Source: AC-32 sp035455445 (GTDB taxonomy: Bacteria > Actinomycetota > Thermoleophilia > Gaiellales > Gaiellaceae). From it: 8,399 nt of DNA. The stretch's first letter is position 1, and every line of letters begins with the position of its first letter. The translations under genes were made by a program, and so were the position numbers. The stretch lies in the NCBI GenBank assembly GCA_035455445.1, contig DATIFC010000040.1, positions 1 to 8,399 on the forward strand, in the 5' to 3' direction. The notes below the pieces were generated by a model. That model ran no database searches, had not been told where the DNA came from, and saw only the letters and a list, made by a program, of their open reading frames with translations. Below, one piece after another: positions 1 through 5,816 of the stretch.

Positions 1-939
1 CGGCACCGCAGCGCGGCGCTGCAAGCGAACGCGCTCCACTTCGCGAGCGATCTCGCCGGCTCGGGCGCGGTCCTGCACGGGCTGCTCGCCGCCCGCGCGG
101 GCTACCAGTGGGCCGACTCAGCGGCCGCTTTGTTCGTCGCCACGCTCGTGCTGCTGGCCGCGGGCCGGCTGATGCGCCTCAACGTGGACGTTCTCATGGA
201 CCGCGTGCCATCCGACGCGGAGGAGGCGGCGCTGGCGGCGATCGGCGCGCTGCCGGGCATCGAGCTGCGCCGGCTGCGCATGCGGCAGGCCGCCGGGCGC
301 CAGTTCGCCGACGTGGTGATCGGCGTGTCGCCGGGCGCCGCGGTCGGGCAGGGCCACGCGGCCGCGGACGCCGTGGAAGCCGCGGTGCAGACCGCGCTTC
401 CGGGCAGCGACATCGTCGTCCACGTCGAGCCGCGGCAGGACGACGCGGCGCTGCGGGAGCGCGCGCTCGCGGCGGCCCAGCGGGTCCCGGCCGTGCGCGA
501 GATCCACAACCTGACCGTGCTGCGCGTGGGGACGGCGACCGAGGTCTCGCTCCATCTCAAGCTCCCCGGCGACCTGCCGCTCGAGGAGGCGCACGAGGTC
601 GCGACGGCGGTCGAGCGGGCGATCGTGGAGTCCGTGCCGGAGGTCAACGACGTGCGGACGCATCTGGAGCCGCTGGCCGAGGCGGGGGAGGGCCGCAGCA
701 TCTTGGCCGACGACGCCGACCGAGACCTCGTCGAGCGCATCGTCCGGGAGGAGACCGGAAGCCCCCCGCGCGAGCTGCGCTTCCTGCGCACCGATGACGG
801 CCTGCTCGCCTACCTCACGCTCTGCCTCGACCCGGGGACCTCGCTGGCCGAGGCCCACGCCCGCGCGAGCGAGATCGAGGAGCGCATCCGCGGCGAGCGG
901 CCCGACATCGCCGACGTGATCGTCCACACGGAGCCGTGA
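1..939 (+). CDS. Cation diffusion facilitator (CDF) metal exporter with three tandem C-terminal dimerisation domains, 5' partial
   Basis: The frame is open from base 1, so the start and the first four membrane segments lie outside the window. The visible 312 residues begin in TM5, with the family signature HFASD (His13, Asp17). This matches the His153/Asp157 metal-site pair of E. coli YiiP and suggests proton-coupled efflux of Zn2+ or a similar divalent metal across the plasma membrane. TM6 is about residues 38-60, followed by LMDRVP (65-70), the usual link to the cytoplasmic domain. YiiP has one cytoplasmic domain of about 80 residues; here there are three in tandem (about 72-144, 148-224, 240-312). 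They end in VVHVEP, RTHLEP and VIVHTEP, like the YiiP ending IIHQDP. Each keeps the helix His (119, 198, 286) and the terminal His (141, 221, 309) equivalent to YiiP interface zinc ligands. The FAH-family gene follows after 7 bp, suggesting cotranscription. Family assignment is firm; the metal is inferred. Confidence 0.93.
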   Translation, partial: RHRSAALQANALHFASDLAGSGAVLHGLLAARAGYQWADSAAALFVATLVLLAAGRLMRLNVDVLMDRVPSDAEEAALAAIGALPGIELRRLRMRQAAGRQFADVVIGVSPGAAVGQGHAAADAVEAAVQTALPGSDIVVHVEPRQDDAALRERALAAAQRVPAVREIHNLTVLRVGTATEVSLHLKLPGDLPLEEAHEVATAVERAIVESVPEVNDVRTHLEPLAEAGEGRSILADDADRDLVERIVREETGSPPRELRFLRTDDGLLAYLTLCLDPGTSLAEAHARASEIEERIRGERPDIADVIVHTEP

Positions 940-946
940 CCGCGGC

Positions 947-1771
947 GTGAGGCTCTGCATGTTCACGCCGGTCGAGCACGAGATCCGGGGCTGGCCGGGC
1001 CGGATCGAGGGCGACCGCGTGATCCAGCTCGCAGCGCAGACGCTCGAGTCGTTCTTCACCGGCGGCGGCAGGGCGCGAGAGCACGCCGAGTACGCGCTCG
1101 ACAAGGTGCGGCTCCTCGCGCCGGTGCGCCGTCCGCCCTCGGTGCGCGACTTCTACGCGTTCGAGCAGCACGTCCTCAACGCGCGCGCGGTCACGGGCCG
1201 GGGCGAGGTGCCGCCCGAGTGGTACGAGCTGCCCGCCTTCTACTTCTCGAATCCGGCGGCGATCTACGGCCCCGAGGACGAGATCCCGTACCCGGAGGGC
1301 TCGAAGGCGCTGGACTACGAGCTCGAGGTGGCGGCCGTGATCGGTGCGGACGGGGCGATCGGGGGCTTCACGGTCATGAACGACTGGTCTGCGCGCGACC
1401 TGCAACGCCGGGAGATGCGGGTCGGCCTCGGGCCGGCGAAGGGCAAGGACTTCGCCACCTCGCTCGGGCCGGTCGTCGTCACGCCCGACGAGCTCGGCGA
1501 CCTACGGCTGGAGATGGTCGCGCGGGTGAACGGCGAGGAGCGCTCGCGCGGCAACCTTGGCGACCTGTACCACTCGTGGGAGGCGATCCTCGCGCACGCC
1601 GCCCGCAACACCGAGCTGCGCCCCGGCGACGTGATCGGCTCCGGCACCGTCGGCACGGGTTGCATCCTCGAGCACGGCGACGAGCGCTGGCTGCAGCCGG
1701 GCGACGAGGTCGAGCTCGAGGTCGAGGGCATCGGCATCCTCCGCAGCCGCGTCGGGCCCAAGCCTGCGTGA
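947..1771 (+). CDS. Fumarylacetoacetate hydrolase (FAH) family protein
   Basis: This 274-residue protein has the catalytic core of the FAH superfamily, which cleaves or decarboxylates beta-diketo acids using a divalent metal. DFYAFEQH (68-75) matches human FAH DFYSSRQH, so Asp68 is a metal ligand and His75 the catalytic base. DYELE (123-127) supplies Glu125 and Glu127, and MNDWSARDLQ (144-153) the fourth ligand, Asp146. GKDF (166-169) carries the active-site Lys167. A GSGTVGTG stretch (231-238) precedes a short beta-rich end. Human FAH has about 420 residues with an extra N-terminal domain; this is the short bacterial form, shared with fumarylpyruvate hydrolases and acylpyruvases. Retention of His75 and the homogentisate dioxygenase gene 2.7 kb downstream favour fumarylacetoacetate as substrate, but this is inference. 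The GTG at 947 lies 7 bp after the upstream stop with no -10 element, suggesting readthrough transcription from the CDF gene. ATG at 959 is an alternative start. Confidence 0.9.
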   Translation: MRLCMFTPVEHEIRGWPGRIEGDRVIQLAAQTLESFFTGGGRAREHAEYALDKVRLLAPVRRPPSVRDFYAFEQHVLNARAVTGRGEVPPEWYELPAFYFSNPAAIYGPEDEIPYPEGSKALDYELEVAAVIGADGAIGGFTVMNDWSARDLQRREMRVGLGPAKGKDFATSLGPVVVTPDELGDLRLEMVARVNGEERSRGNLGDLYHSWEAILAHAARNTELRPGDVIGSGTVGTGCILEHGDERWLQPGDEVELEVEGIGILRSRVGPKPA

Positions 1772-1805
1772 AGCGCGTCGTCGTGGGCTCCTGGATCCAG
1801 CCCCT

Positions 1806-1828
1806 CCAAGTAACAGTCTGTTACTAGG
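1806..1828. promoter_or_regulatory. Palindromic operator candidate, site A
   Basis: A 23-bp odd-centred inverted repeat lies in the 74-bp gap before the flavoenzyme gene. The core AGTAACAGTCTGTTACT (1809-1825) is a perfect 8+1+8 palindrome, and 10 of 11 pairs match over the full 23 bp. The inverse complement of site C (5761-5783) is identical at 22 of 23 positions. A 1-nt centre cannot form an RNA hairpin loop, so this is best read as a DNA site for a dimeric regulator of TetR, GntR or MarR type. Its centre is 29 bp before the GTG at 1846, and it covers the -35 position expected for a leaderless transcript, so repression by blocking RNA polymerase is the simplest reading. It is an AT-rich island in GC-rich surroundings. 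I do not recognise the motif as that of a known regulator. Confidence 0.75.
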
Positions 1829-1833
1829 TCGGG

Positions 1834-1839
1834 CACGAT
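1834..1839 (+). promoter_or_regulatory. Possible weak -10 element (CACGAT) for the flavoenzyme gene
   Basis: CACGAT ends 6 bp before the GTG at 1846, the same spacing as clearer TANNNT hexamers elsewhere in the window. It keeps the A at position 2 and the T at position 6 but has C instead of T at position 1. No ribosome binding site is visible before the GTG. The call rests on position and is tentative. Confidence 0.3.
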
Positions 1840-1845
1840 AGGGCG

Positions 1846-2826
1846 GTGAAGGTCGCGGTCATCGGGGCAGGCGTCATGGGGTTGGCCACGGGCTGGGCGC
1901 TCAAGCGGCGCGGGCACGAGCCGGTCGTCTACGAGCAGTTCGAGGTCGGGAACCCGCGCGGGTCGAGCCACGGGCGCTCGCGGATCTTCCGGCTTGCCTA
2001 CGCGGAGGACCACTACGTGCGGCTGGCGCAGGAGGCGCTCGGGCTCTGGCGCGAGCTCGAGGCCGAGAGCGGCGAGACCGTGCTCGAGCTGCCGGGTCTC
2101 GTGGAGATCGTGACGACGCTCGAGGAGAGCACCGCCCACACCCTCGACCGCTGCGGCGTCGCCTGGGAACGGCTCGACCGCGAGGAGGCGGAGCGGCGCT
2201 ACCCGATCCGCGTGCCCGAGGGCTCGTTCGTGGTCGTCCAGCCCGAGGCCGGCATCGCCCGCGCGGACAGGGCGCTCGACGCGTTTCGCCGCCGCCTCGA
2301 CGTGCGCGAGCACACCCGCGCCCGCCCGGACGAGGTCGACGCCGACGCGGTGGTTGTCACGGCCGGCTCCTGGGTGAACGGGCTGCTCGAGGAGCCCCTC
2401 CCGGTGAAGGTGACGCGCGAGACGTTCTGCTACTTCAACCTGGGCGGTGGCCGTCCCGTCCCGTCGGTCGTCTCGTTCAAGCCGGCCCGGCACACGCACG
2501 ACATGTACTCGCTGTACGACCCGGTCTACGGGCTGAAGGTCGGCGCCCACCACGCAGGCCGCGAGGCCGACCCCGACGTGCCCACCGAGCCGCAGCCGGA
2601 GCTGGTCGAGCGCATCGCCGCCTGGGCGAACGCGACCTACCGCCTCGACGACCCCGAGCCCGCCGCGGTCGACACCTGCATGTACACCACGACCGCGGAC
2701 GAGGCGTTCATCCTCGAGCGCCGCGGCCGGGTCGTCGTCGGCTCGCCCTGCTCGGGGCACGGCTTCAAGTTCGCGCCCGCGATCGGCGAGCGGCTCGCCG
2801 CGCTGGCGCTCGACGCCGCAGCCTGA
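1846..2826 (+). CDS. FAD-dependent amine oxidase, monomeric sarcosine oxidase / N-methyltryptophan oxidase type (DAO family)
   Basis: Members of this flavoenzyme family oxidise N-methyl or secondary amino acids to imines, using O2 and releasing H2O2. The N-terminal dinucleotide fold VIGAGVMGLATGWALKRRG (5-23) binds FAD. GSSHGRSRIFR (39-49) aligns with the substrate-site segment of Bacillus MSOX, placing His42, Arg46 and Arg49 at the positions of His45, Arg49 and Arg52. GLKVGAH (229-235) carries Lys231, the counterpart of oxygen-activating Lys265, and His235, the counterpart of His269. Cys278 in TCMYTTTADEAF matches the cysteine that covalently binds FAD in MSOX/MTOX. SGHGFKF (303-309) supplies Lys308, equivalent to Lys348. 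At 326 residues the protein is about 50-60 shorter than MSOX; much of the loss lies around residues 150-170, before VVVTAGSW. The true substrate is unknown. The start is the GTG at 1846 because the dinucleotide fold begins immediately. Site A upstream suggests its own regulated promoter, separate from the FAH-family gene. Confidence 0.92.
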   Translation: MKVAVIGAGVMGLATGWALKRRGHEPVVYEQFEVGNPRGSSHGRSRIFRLAYAEDHYVRLAQEALGLWRELEAESGETVLELPGLVEIVTTLEESTAHTLDRCGVAWERLDREEAERRYPIRVPEGSFVVVQPEAGIARADRALDAFRRRLDVREHTRARPDEVDADAVVVTAGSWVNGLLEEPLPVKVTRETFCYFNLGGGRPVPSVVSFKPARHTHDMYSLYDPVYGLKVGAHHAGREADPDVPTEPQPELVERIAAWANATYRLDDPEPAAVDTCMYTTTADEAFILERRGRVVVGSPCSGHGFKFAPAIGERLAALALDAAA

Positions 2827-2839
2827 CCGGGCGACGCCG

Positions 2840-2868
2840 TTGACCCAAACGGGTCAGGGGCGTACCCT
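2840..2868 (+). promoter_or_regulatory. Sigma70-type promoter for the exported-protein gene (TTGACC-17 bp-TACCCT)
   Basis: TTGACC at 2840-2845 and TACCCT at 2863-2868 are separated by exactly 17 bp, close to the vegetative consensus and the clearest two-box promoter in the window. The hexamer lies 12 bp before the ATG at 2881, leaving room for a very short leader. An inverted repeat overlaps the -35 box. Confidence 0.65.
2841..2856. repeat. Inverted repeat TGACCC-AAAC-GGGTCA over the -35 box
   Basis: Two perfect 6-bp arms are separated by AAAC, 14 bp after the stop of the flavoenzyme gene. It overlaps the -35 hexamer of the next gene, so it could be an operator. As RNA it could be a short hairpin at the end of the upstream transcript, but no T-run follows, which argues against a classical terminator. 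It differs in sequence from the CCAAGTAACAG palindromes. Confidence 0.4.
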
Positions 2869-2870
2869 CG

Positions 2871-2875
2871 AGGAG
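2871..2875 (+). promoter_or_regulatory. Ribosome binding site AGGAG for the gene at 2881
   Basis: AGGAG is followed by 5 bp and then ATG. It is noteworthy because it is the only clear Shine-Dalgarno sequence I find before a start codon here. A start site about 7 bp after the -10 box would fall at or near this motif, so the real transcript start may lie slightly upstream. Confidence 0.5.
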
Positions 2876-2880
2876 CCGCC

Positions 2881-4425
2881 ATGAAGGTCGTGCTTCGCCG
2901 CCGGAGCGTTCGACTCGGAGTCGTCGGGGCGGTCGCCCTGACGTTCGCCGCCTCGGCCTACGCCTACGTCTGCCACCCCGACCTGCCGGGCACGCGCAGC
3001 CTCGCGGTCCACGGCCGCGTCGACGGCTACTCGCTCAGCGGCCGGCGGGTGACGCTGCACGCCTGGGTCGGCGGCTGCGAGCGCCGCATCGTCTGGCGCC
3101 CCGCCGCCGGCACGTCGTCGGCAGGCCCGTGCACGAGCCCCGTTCAGGCGCCGGAGCCGGCGCGCTCGGCCGGCGACGGCCGCTACCGCGTGACACTACT
3201 CGCCGGGAGCAGGCAGCCCGACCAGCCGGACCGGCTGGCCGTCTACGACGCGCGCTCCGGAGCGGGGCTGCACGCGTGGCCGCTGCCCGCGGCCGCCTCG
3301 TCGGTGGACGTCGCGCGCGGGGTCGCGGTCGTCTCGACCGCGAACGGCGACTACGTCGTGCGGCTGCGTGACGGCCGCTTCGCGCTCGTCGGCGTCAAGC
3401 GCCCCGGCGACCGGCCGCAGATCGACCCGGCCGGAATGGTCTTCCAGGACGACCTCTACAAGCGCCGCAGCGCCGGCCGCTCCCTGCTCAAGTTCCTGCC
3501 GTTCTCGACCCTGACGCACGCTCTGCGGCCGTTCGGGCCGCTGCACGTGCCGCGGCGGATCGGGGACTTCTCGCTCGACGGCCGCAGCGTGGTCTTCGTC
3601 AAGAAGGACCCGACCGGCGAGTGCGACCACATCGGCGTCTGGACGATCCCGTGGCACTACTCGACCGACCTGATGGACGAGCCGCCGATCTGCCCGGAGC
3701 GCCACGCGCCCGGCGGGATCACCTCGCTCGTGCTCGGCGGCCAGTTCCTCGAGGTCGTGACGACGTACGGCAGGGTGCAGACGCTGATCACGAGCACGTT
3801 CGTCCACTGCATCGAGAAGGTCGTGACGCGCACGACGCTCGGCACGGGCTCGATCCCGGCGCTCGGCGCCGACGGAGCGACCCTCGTCTACGCGGTTCGG
3901 CAGGGCGGTGGGCCCGCCCGGATCGGGCGGCTGAGCGGCCAGCGCCCGGTCGGGTCTACAGACGTGCCGTCGGCGGCGCAGCTCTCGGTCGACCGCGGCC
4001 GGTCGGCAGTGCTGCGCGCCGACGGACACGTGGACGTGATCCAGGACGACACCGTCCTGCGCACGTTCTCGCCGCCGGGGGCCCGGGCGATCGCCCTGCG
4101 CGGCGAGCAGCTGACCGTGCTGACGCGAGCAGGGACGCTCGACACCTACGCCCTCTGGAGCGGCGCGCTCGTCCACCGCTGGCGCCTCCCCGCCGGGACG
4201 AACGCGGCCGTCGACGTGCACTACGGCGTCGCCGAGGTGACCGCCGGCCGGCGCGTCTACGCGCTCAGCCTCGCGACGGGCGCGCGCCGCGTGCTCTTCA
4301 CGGCTCCGGCGGCCGTGCGGGCGCACCTCGACGACATCGGCGTCGTCTACGCGTACGAGGCGGGCCGCGGCGGCGTGCTGGGCTTCATCCCGTTCGCAGC
4401 GGTCGAACGGGCGCTCGCGGCCTGA
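2881..4425 (+). CDS. Exported beta-rich (propeller-like) protein with internal duplication, function unknown
   Basis: I do not recognise this 514-residue protein as a named family. Residues 1-29 form a typical signal peptide: KVVLRRRSVR, a hydrophobic core GVVGAVALTFAAS, and a likely cleavage after AYA, giving a mature start near YVCHPD. There is no second membrane segment. Six cysteines (31, 66, 84, 248, 271, 310) could form disulphides outside the cell. The rest is short beta-strand/turn units resembling WD40 or PQQ-like propeller blades. A module of about 95 residues occurs twice, at about 119-215 and 420-512. Paired landmarks are VYDARSG/TYALWSG, HAWPLPA/HRWRLPA, SSVDVARGVAVV/AAVDVHYGVAEV, AGMVFQDD/IGVVYAYE and LLKFLPF/VLGFIPF. 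A binding or scaffold role is possible, but no catalytic motif is visible. It has its own promoter and ribosome binding site and ends 14 bp before homogentisate dioxygenase; a functional link to that gene is not evident. Confidence 0.8.
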   Translation: MKVVLRRRSVRLGVVGAVALTFAASAYAYVCHPDLPGTRSLAVHGRVDGYSLSGRRVTLHAWVGGCERRIVWRPAAGTSSAGPCTSPVQAPEPARSAGDGRYRVTLLAGSRQPDQPDRLAVYDARSGAGLHAWPLPAAASSVDVARGVAVVSTANGDYVVRLRDGRFALVGVKRPGDRPQIDPAGMVFQDDLYKRRSAGRSLLKFLPFSTLTHALRPFGPLHVPRRIGDFSLDGRSVVFVKKDPTGECDHIGVWTIPWHYSTDLMDEPPICPERHAPGGITSLVLGGQFLEVVTTYGRVQTLITSTFVHCIEKVVTRTTLGTGSIPALGADGATLVYAVRQGGGPARIGRLSGQRPVGSTDVPSAAQLSVDRGRSAVLRADGHVDVIQDDTVLRTFSPPGARAIALRGEQLTVLTRAGTLDTYALWSGALVHRWRLPAGTNAAVDVHYGVAEVTAGRRVYALSLATGARRVLFTAPAAVRAHLDDIGVVYAYEAGRGGVLGFIPFAAVERALAA

Positions 4426-4426
4426 G

Positions 4427-4432
4427 TATCCT
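4427..4432 (+). promoter_or_regulatory. -10 element TATCCT for leaderless homogentisate dioxygenase transcript
   Basis: TATCCT fits TANNNT and ends 7 bp before the GTG at 4440, so transcription would begin at the start codon. It lies just after the upstream stop codon at 4423-4425. No Shine-Dalgarno sequence is present in the intervening tccgccc, and no good -35 box is visible. Confidence 0.5.
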
Positions 4433-4439
4433 TCCGCCC

Positions 4440-5648
4440 GTGCCGACGTACCAGGTCCGAGGCGAGGTCCCGCGCAAGCGCCATGTCCAGTTCCGCGACA
4501 ACGGGCGGCTGCTGACCGAGGAGGTGATGGGCCTCGAGGGCTTCTCCGGGAACGAGTCGATCCTCTACCACCTGACCTCGCCCTGCCGCGTGACGAAGGT
4601 GGACGAGTTCGAACCGATCGAGCGCGACGAGTGGGTCCCGGACGGCCACCAGCACCGTCACCTCCGGACGATGGGCATCGACGCCGCCGGCGATGCCGTC
4701 ACCGGCCGCAAGCTGCTGATGTGGAACGACGACGTCGAGATCTGGCTCTGCCGGCCCGACGAGGAGATGGACTACTTCTTCCGCAACGGCGAGGGCGACG
4801 AGGTGATCTTCGTGCACGAGGGCACGGGCACGCTCGAGACGATCTTCGGCGACCTGCCCTATACCGAGGGCGACTACGTCGTCGTCCCGCGCGGAACGAC
4901 CTACCGCTTCCGGCCCGAGGGGGAGCAGCGCTACCTCGTCTTCGAGTCACCGGGCCTGATCGAGATCCCGCGGCGCTACCGCAACGAGTACGGGCAGCTG
5001 CTCGAGCACGCCCCCTTCTACCACCGCGACATCCACCCGCCGAGCGAGCTGCGCACGCACCGCGACACCGGCGAGTTCCGGGTCAAGGTGCGGATCCGGG
5101 ACGGCTACCAGACGTACGTCCTCGACTACCACCCGTTCGACGTCGTCGGCTGGGACGGCTACGTCTACCCGTGGACGTTCTCGATCCACGACTTCGAGCC
5201 GATCACCGGCCGCATCCACATGCCGCCGCCGAGCCACCAGACCTTCGAGGGCCGCAACTTCGTGATCTGCTCGTTCTGCCCGCGGAAGCTGGACTTCGAC
5301 CCGCTGGCGATCCCGATCCCCTATCACCACTCGAACCTGAACTCTGAGGAGATGATCTATTACGTCTCCGGGAACTTCTCCTCGCGTCGCGGCATCGACG
5401 TCGGCTCGGTGACGCTGCATCCCTCGGGGATCCCGCACGGCCCGCACCCCGGGCTCGCGGAGGCCTCGATCGGCCAGACCGAGACGCACGAGCTCGCCGT
5501 GATGTGCGACACGTTCCACCCGCTTCGGCTGACGAAGCTGGCGCAGGAGCTCGACGACGGCGAGTACGCCTACTCGTGGCTCGAGGAGCGGGTCCCGGCG
5601 GGGGCCAGTCCCGACGATGATCCCGCGGGCGTCACCTCTCATCTGTAG
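4440..5648 (+). CDS. hmgA: Homogentisate 1,2-dioxygenase
   Basis: This enzyme opens the ring of homogentisate with O2 and ferrous iron to give maleylacetoacetate, in cytoplasmic tyrosine/phenylalanine catabolism. It is a 402-residue cupin-fold protein, somewhat shorter than the roughly 430-445 residues usual in proteobacteria and animals. Iron ligands are His297 and Glu303 in YHHSNLNSEEM (295-305) and His333 in IPHGPH (331-336). Their spacing (6, then 30 residues) equals that of human His335, Glu341 and His371. A nearby histidine (His260 or His266 in GRIHMPPPSHQTF) may be the catalytic one. The N-terminal beta-barrel includes GEGDEVIFVHEGTG (117-130) and GDYVVVPRGTTYRF (144-157). The frame stays open far upstream, but homology begins at PTYQVRGEVPRKRHVQF, and the GTG at 4440 follows a well-placed -10 element. 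Maleylacetoacetate isomerase and 4-hydroxyphenylpyruvate dioxygenase are not in the window; an FAH-family enzyme lies at 947-1771. A degenerate copy of the palindrome begins 30 bp after the stop. Confidence 0.93.
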   Translation: MPTYQVRGEVPRKRHVQFRDNGRLLTEEVMGLEGFSGNESILYHLTSPCRVTKVDEFEPIERDEWVPDGHQHRHLRTMGIDAAGDAVTGRKLLMWNDDVEIWLCRPDEEMDYFFRNGEGDEVIFVHEGTGTLETIFGDLPYTEGDYVVVPRGTTYRFRPEGEQRYLVFESPGLIEIPRRYRNEYGQLLEHAPFYHRDIHPPSELRTHRDTGEFRVKVRIRDGYQTYVLDYHPFDVVGWDGYVYPWTFSIHDFEPITGRIHMPPPSHQTFEGRNFVICSFCPRKLDFDPLAIPIPYHHSNLNSEEMIYYVSGNFSSRRGIDVGSVTLHPSGIPHGPHPGLAEASIGQTETHELAVMCDTFHPLRLTKLAQELDDGEYAYSWLEERVPAGASPDDDPAGVTSHL

Positions 5649-5677
5649 CACGCACCACCCCAAGCGCCTCGACGCCT

Positions 5678-5700
5678 CCAGGTAACAGACTGCAACGTGC
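5678..5700. promoter_or_regulatory. Degenerate palindromic operator candidate, site B
   Basis: The left half CCAGGTAACAG differs from the half-site CCAAGTAACAG at one base. The right half CTGCAACGTGC has four differences from the perfect complement, so 7 of 11 pairs match. The preceding bases CCTCCA resemble those before site A. It begins 30 bp after the homogentisate dioxygenase stop, and its centre is 83 bp, about eight helical turns, before the centre of site C. That would suit cooperative binding or a short loop, but it could also be a decayed copy. Confidence 0.45.
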
Positions 5701-5708
5701 TCGGTCAG

Positions 5709-5753
5709 GGCCGGCGGACGGTGCTTGCCCGGGAACGGGTGGCCCCCGCGGCC
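5709..5753 (+). other. Possible RNA hairpin in the hmgA-phosphatase gap
   Basis: The gap 5649-5822 holds no gene that I can support. Between sites B and C, bases 5709-5717 (GGCC, bulged G, GCGG) can pair with 5746-5753 (CCGCGGCC). Inside, 5728-5731 (CCCG) pairs with 5736-5739 (CGGG) around a GGAA loop of the stable GNRA type, and wobble pairs can extend it. It could end the hmgA transcript, but there is no T-run. GC-rich DNA yields such folds often, so confidence is low. Confidence 0.25.
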
Positions 5754-5760
5754 GGCGAGT

Positions 5761-5783
5761 CCTTGTAACAGACTGTTACTTGG
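5761..5783. promoter_or_regulatory. Palindromic operator candidate, site C
   Basis: The core GTAACAGACTGTTAC (5765-5779) is a perfect 7+1+7 palindrome, and 9 of 11 pairs match over 23 bp. Its right half CTGTTACTTGG is the exact complement of the left half of site A, and the whole site read on the other strand differs from site A at one base. Both sites are followed on the + strand by TCG. Its centre is 51 bp before the phosphatase ATG at 5823, which is 22 bp (about two helical turns) farther than site A lies from its gene. It would sit just upstream of the -35 position rather than on it, so activation, or repression together with site B, is possible. Confidence 0.72.
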
Positions 5784-5810
5784 TCGCGCGGGCGCGGTTC
5801 GCGGCCTCGT

Positions 5811-5816
5811 TAGCGT
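5811..5816 (+). promoter_or_regulatory. -10 element TAGCGT for leaderless phosphatase transcript
   Basis: TAGCGT fits TANNNT and is separated by 6 bp from the ATG at 5823. This favours ATG 5823 over the GTG at 5817, which would lie directly against the hexamer and upstream of the transcript start. No Shine-Dalgarno sequence and no clear -35 box are visible. Confidence 0.5.

Noticed and set aside
1768..1827. 19-residue open frame starting GTG at 1768, overlapping the FAH-family stop and ending in palindrome site A
   Set aside because: It has no ribosome binding site and no recognisable pattern, and its stop is supplied by the base just after the palindrome core. The same bases are explained better by the operator-like site.
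1315..2760. Long open frame on the minus strand (about 480 codons)
   Set aside because: It runs antisense to the FAH-family and flavoenzyme genes, both of which show clear conserved motifs. Its arginine/leucine/valine-rich composition is typical of GC-rich shadow frames.
3621..4439. Upstream extension of the homogentisate dioxygenase frame by 273 codons
   Set aside because: The extension overlaps the exported-protein gene in another frame, is low-complexity Arg/Ala/Pro-rich, and has no homology to the dioxygenase. The GTG at 4440 fits family start and promoter spacing.
5709..5753. Rho-independent terminator after hmgA
   Set aside because: The stem is possible but no T-run follows, and GC-rich sequence forms such stems by chance. 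It is kept only as a low-confidence structure.
1806..5783. Palindromes A and C as terminal inverted repeats of a transposon-like element
   Set aside because: They are inverted relative to each other only because the motif is itself palindromic. The 4 kb between them holds ordinary chromosomal genes with no transposase, and I see no target-site duplication.
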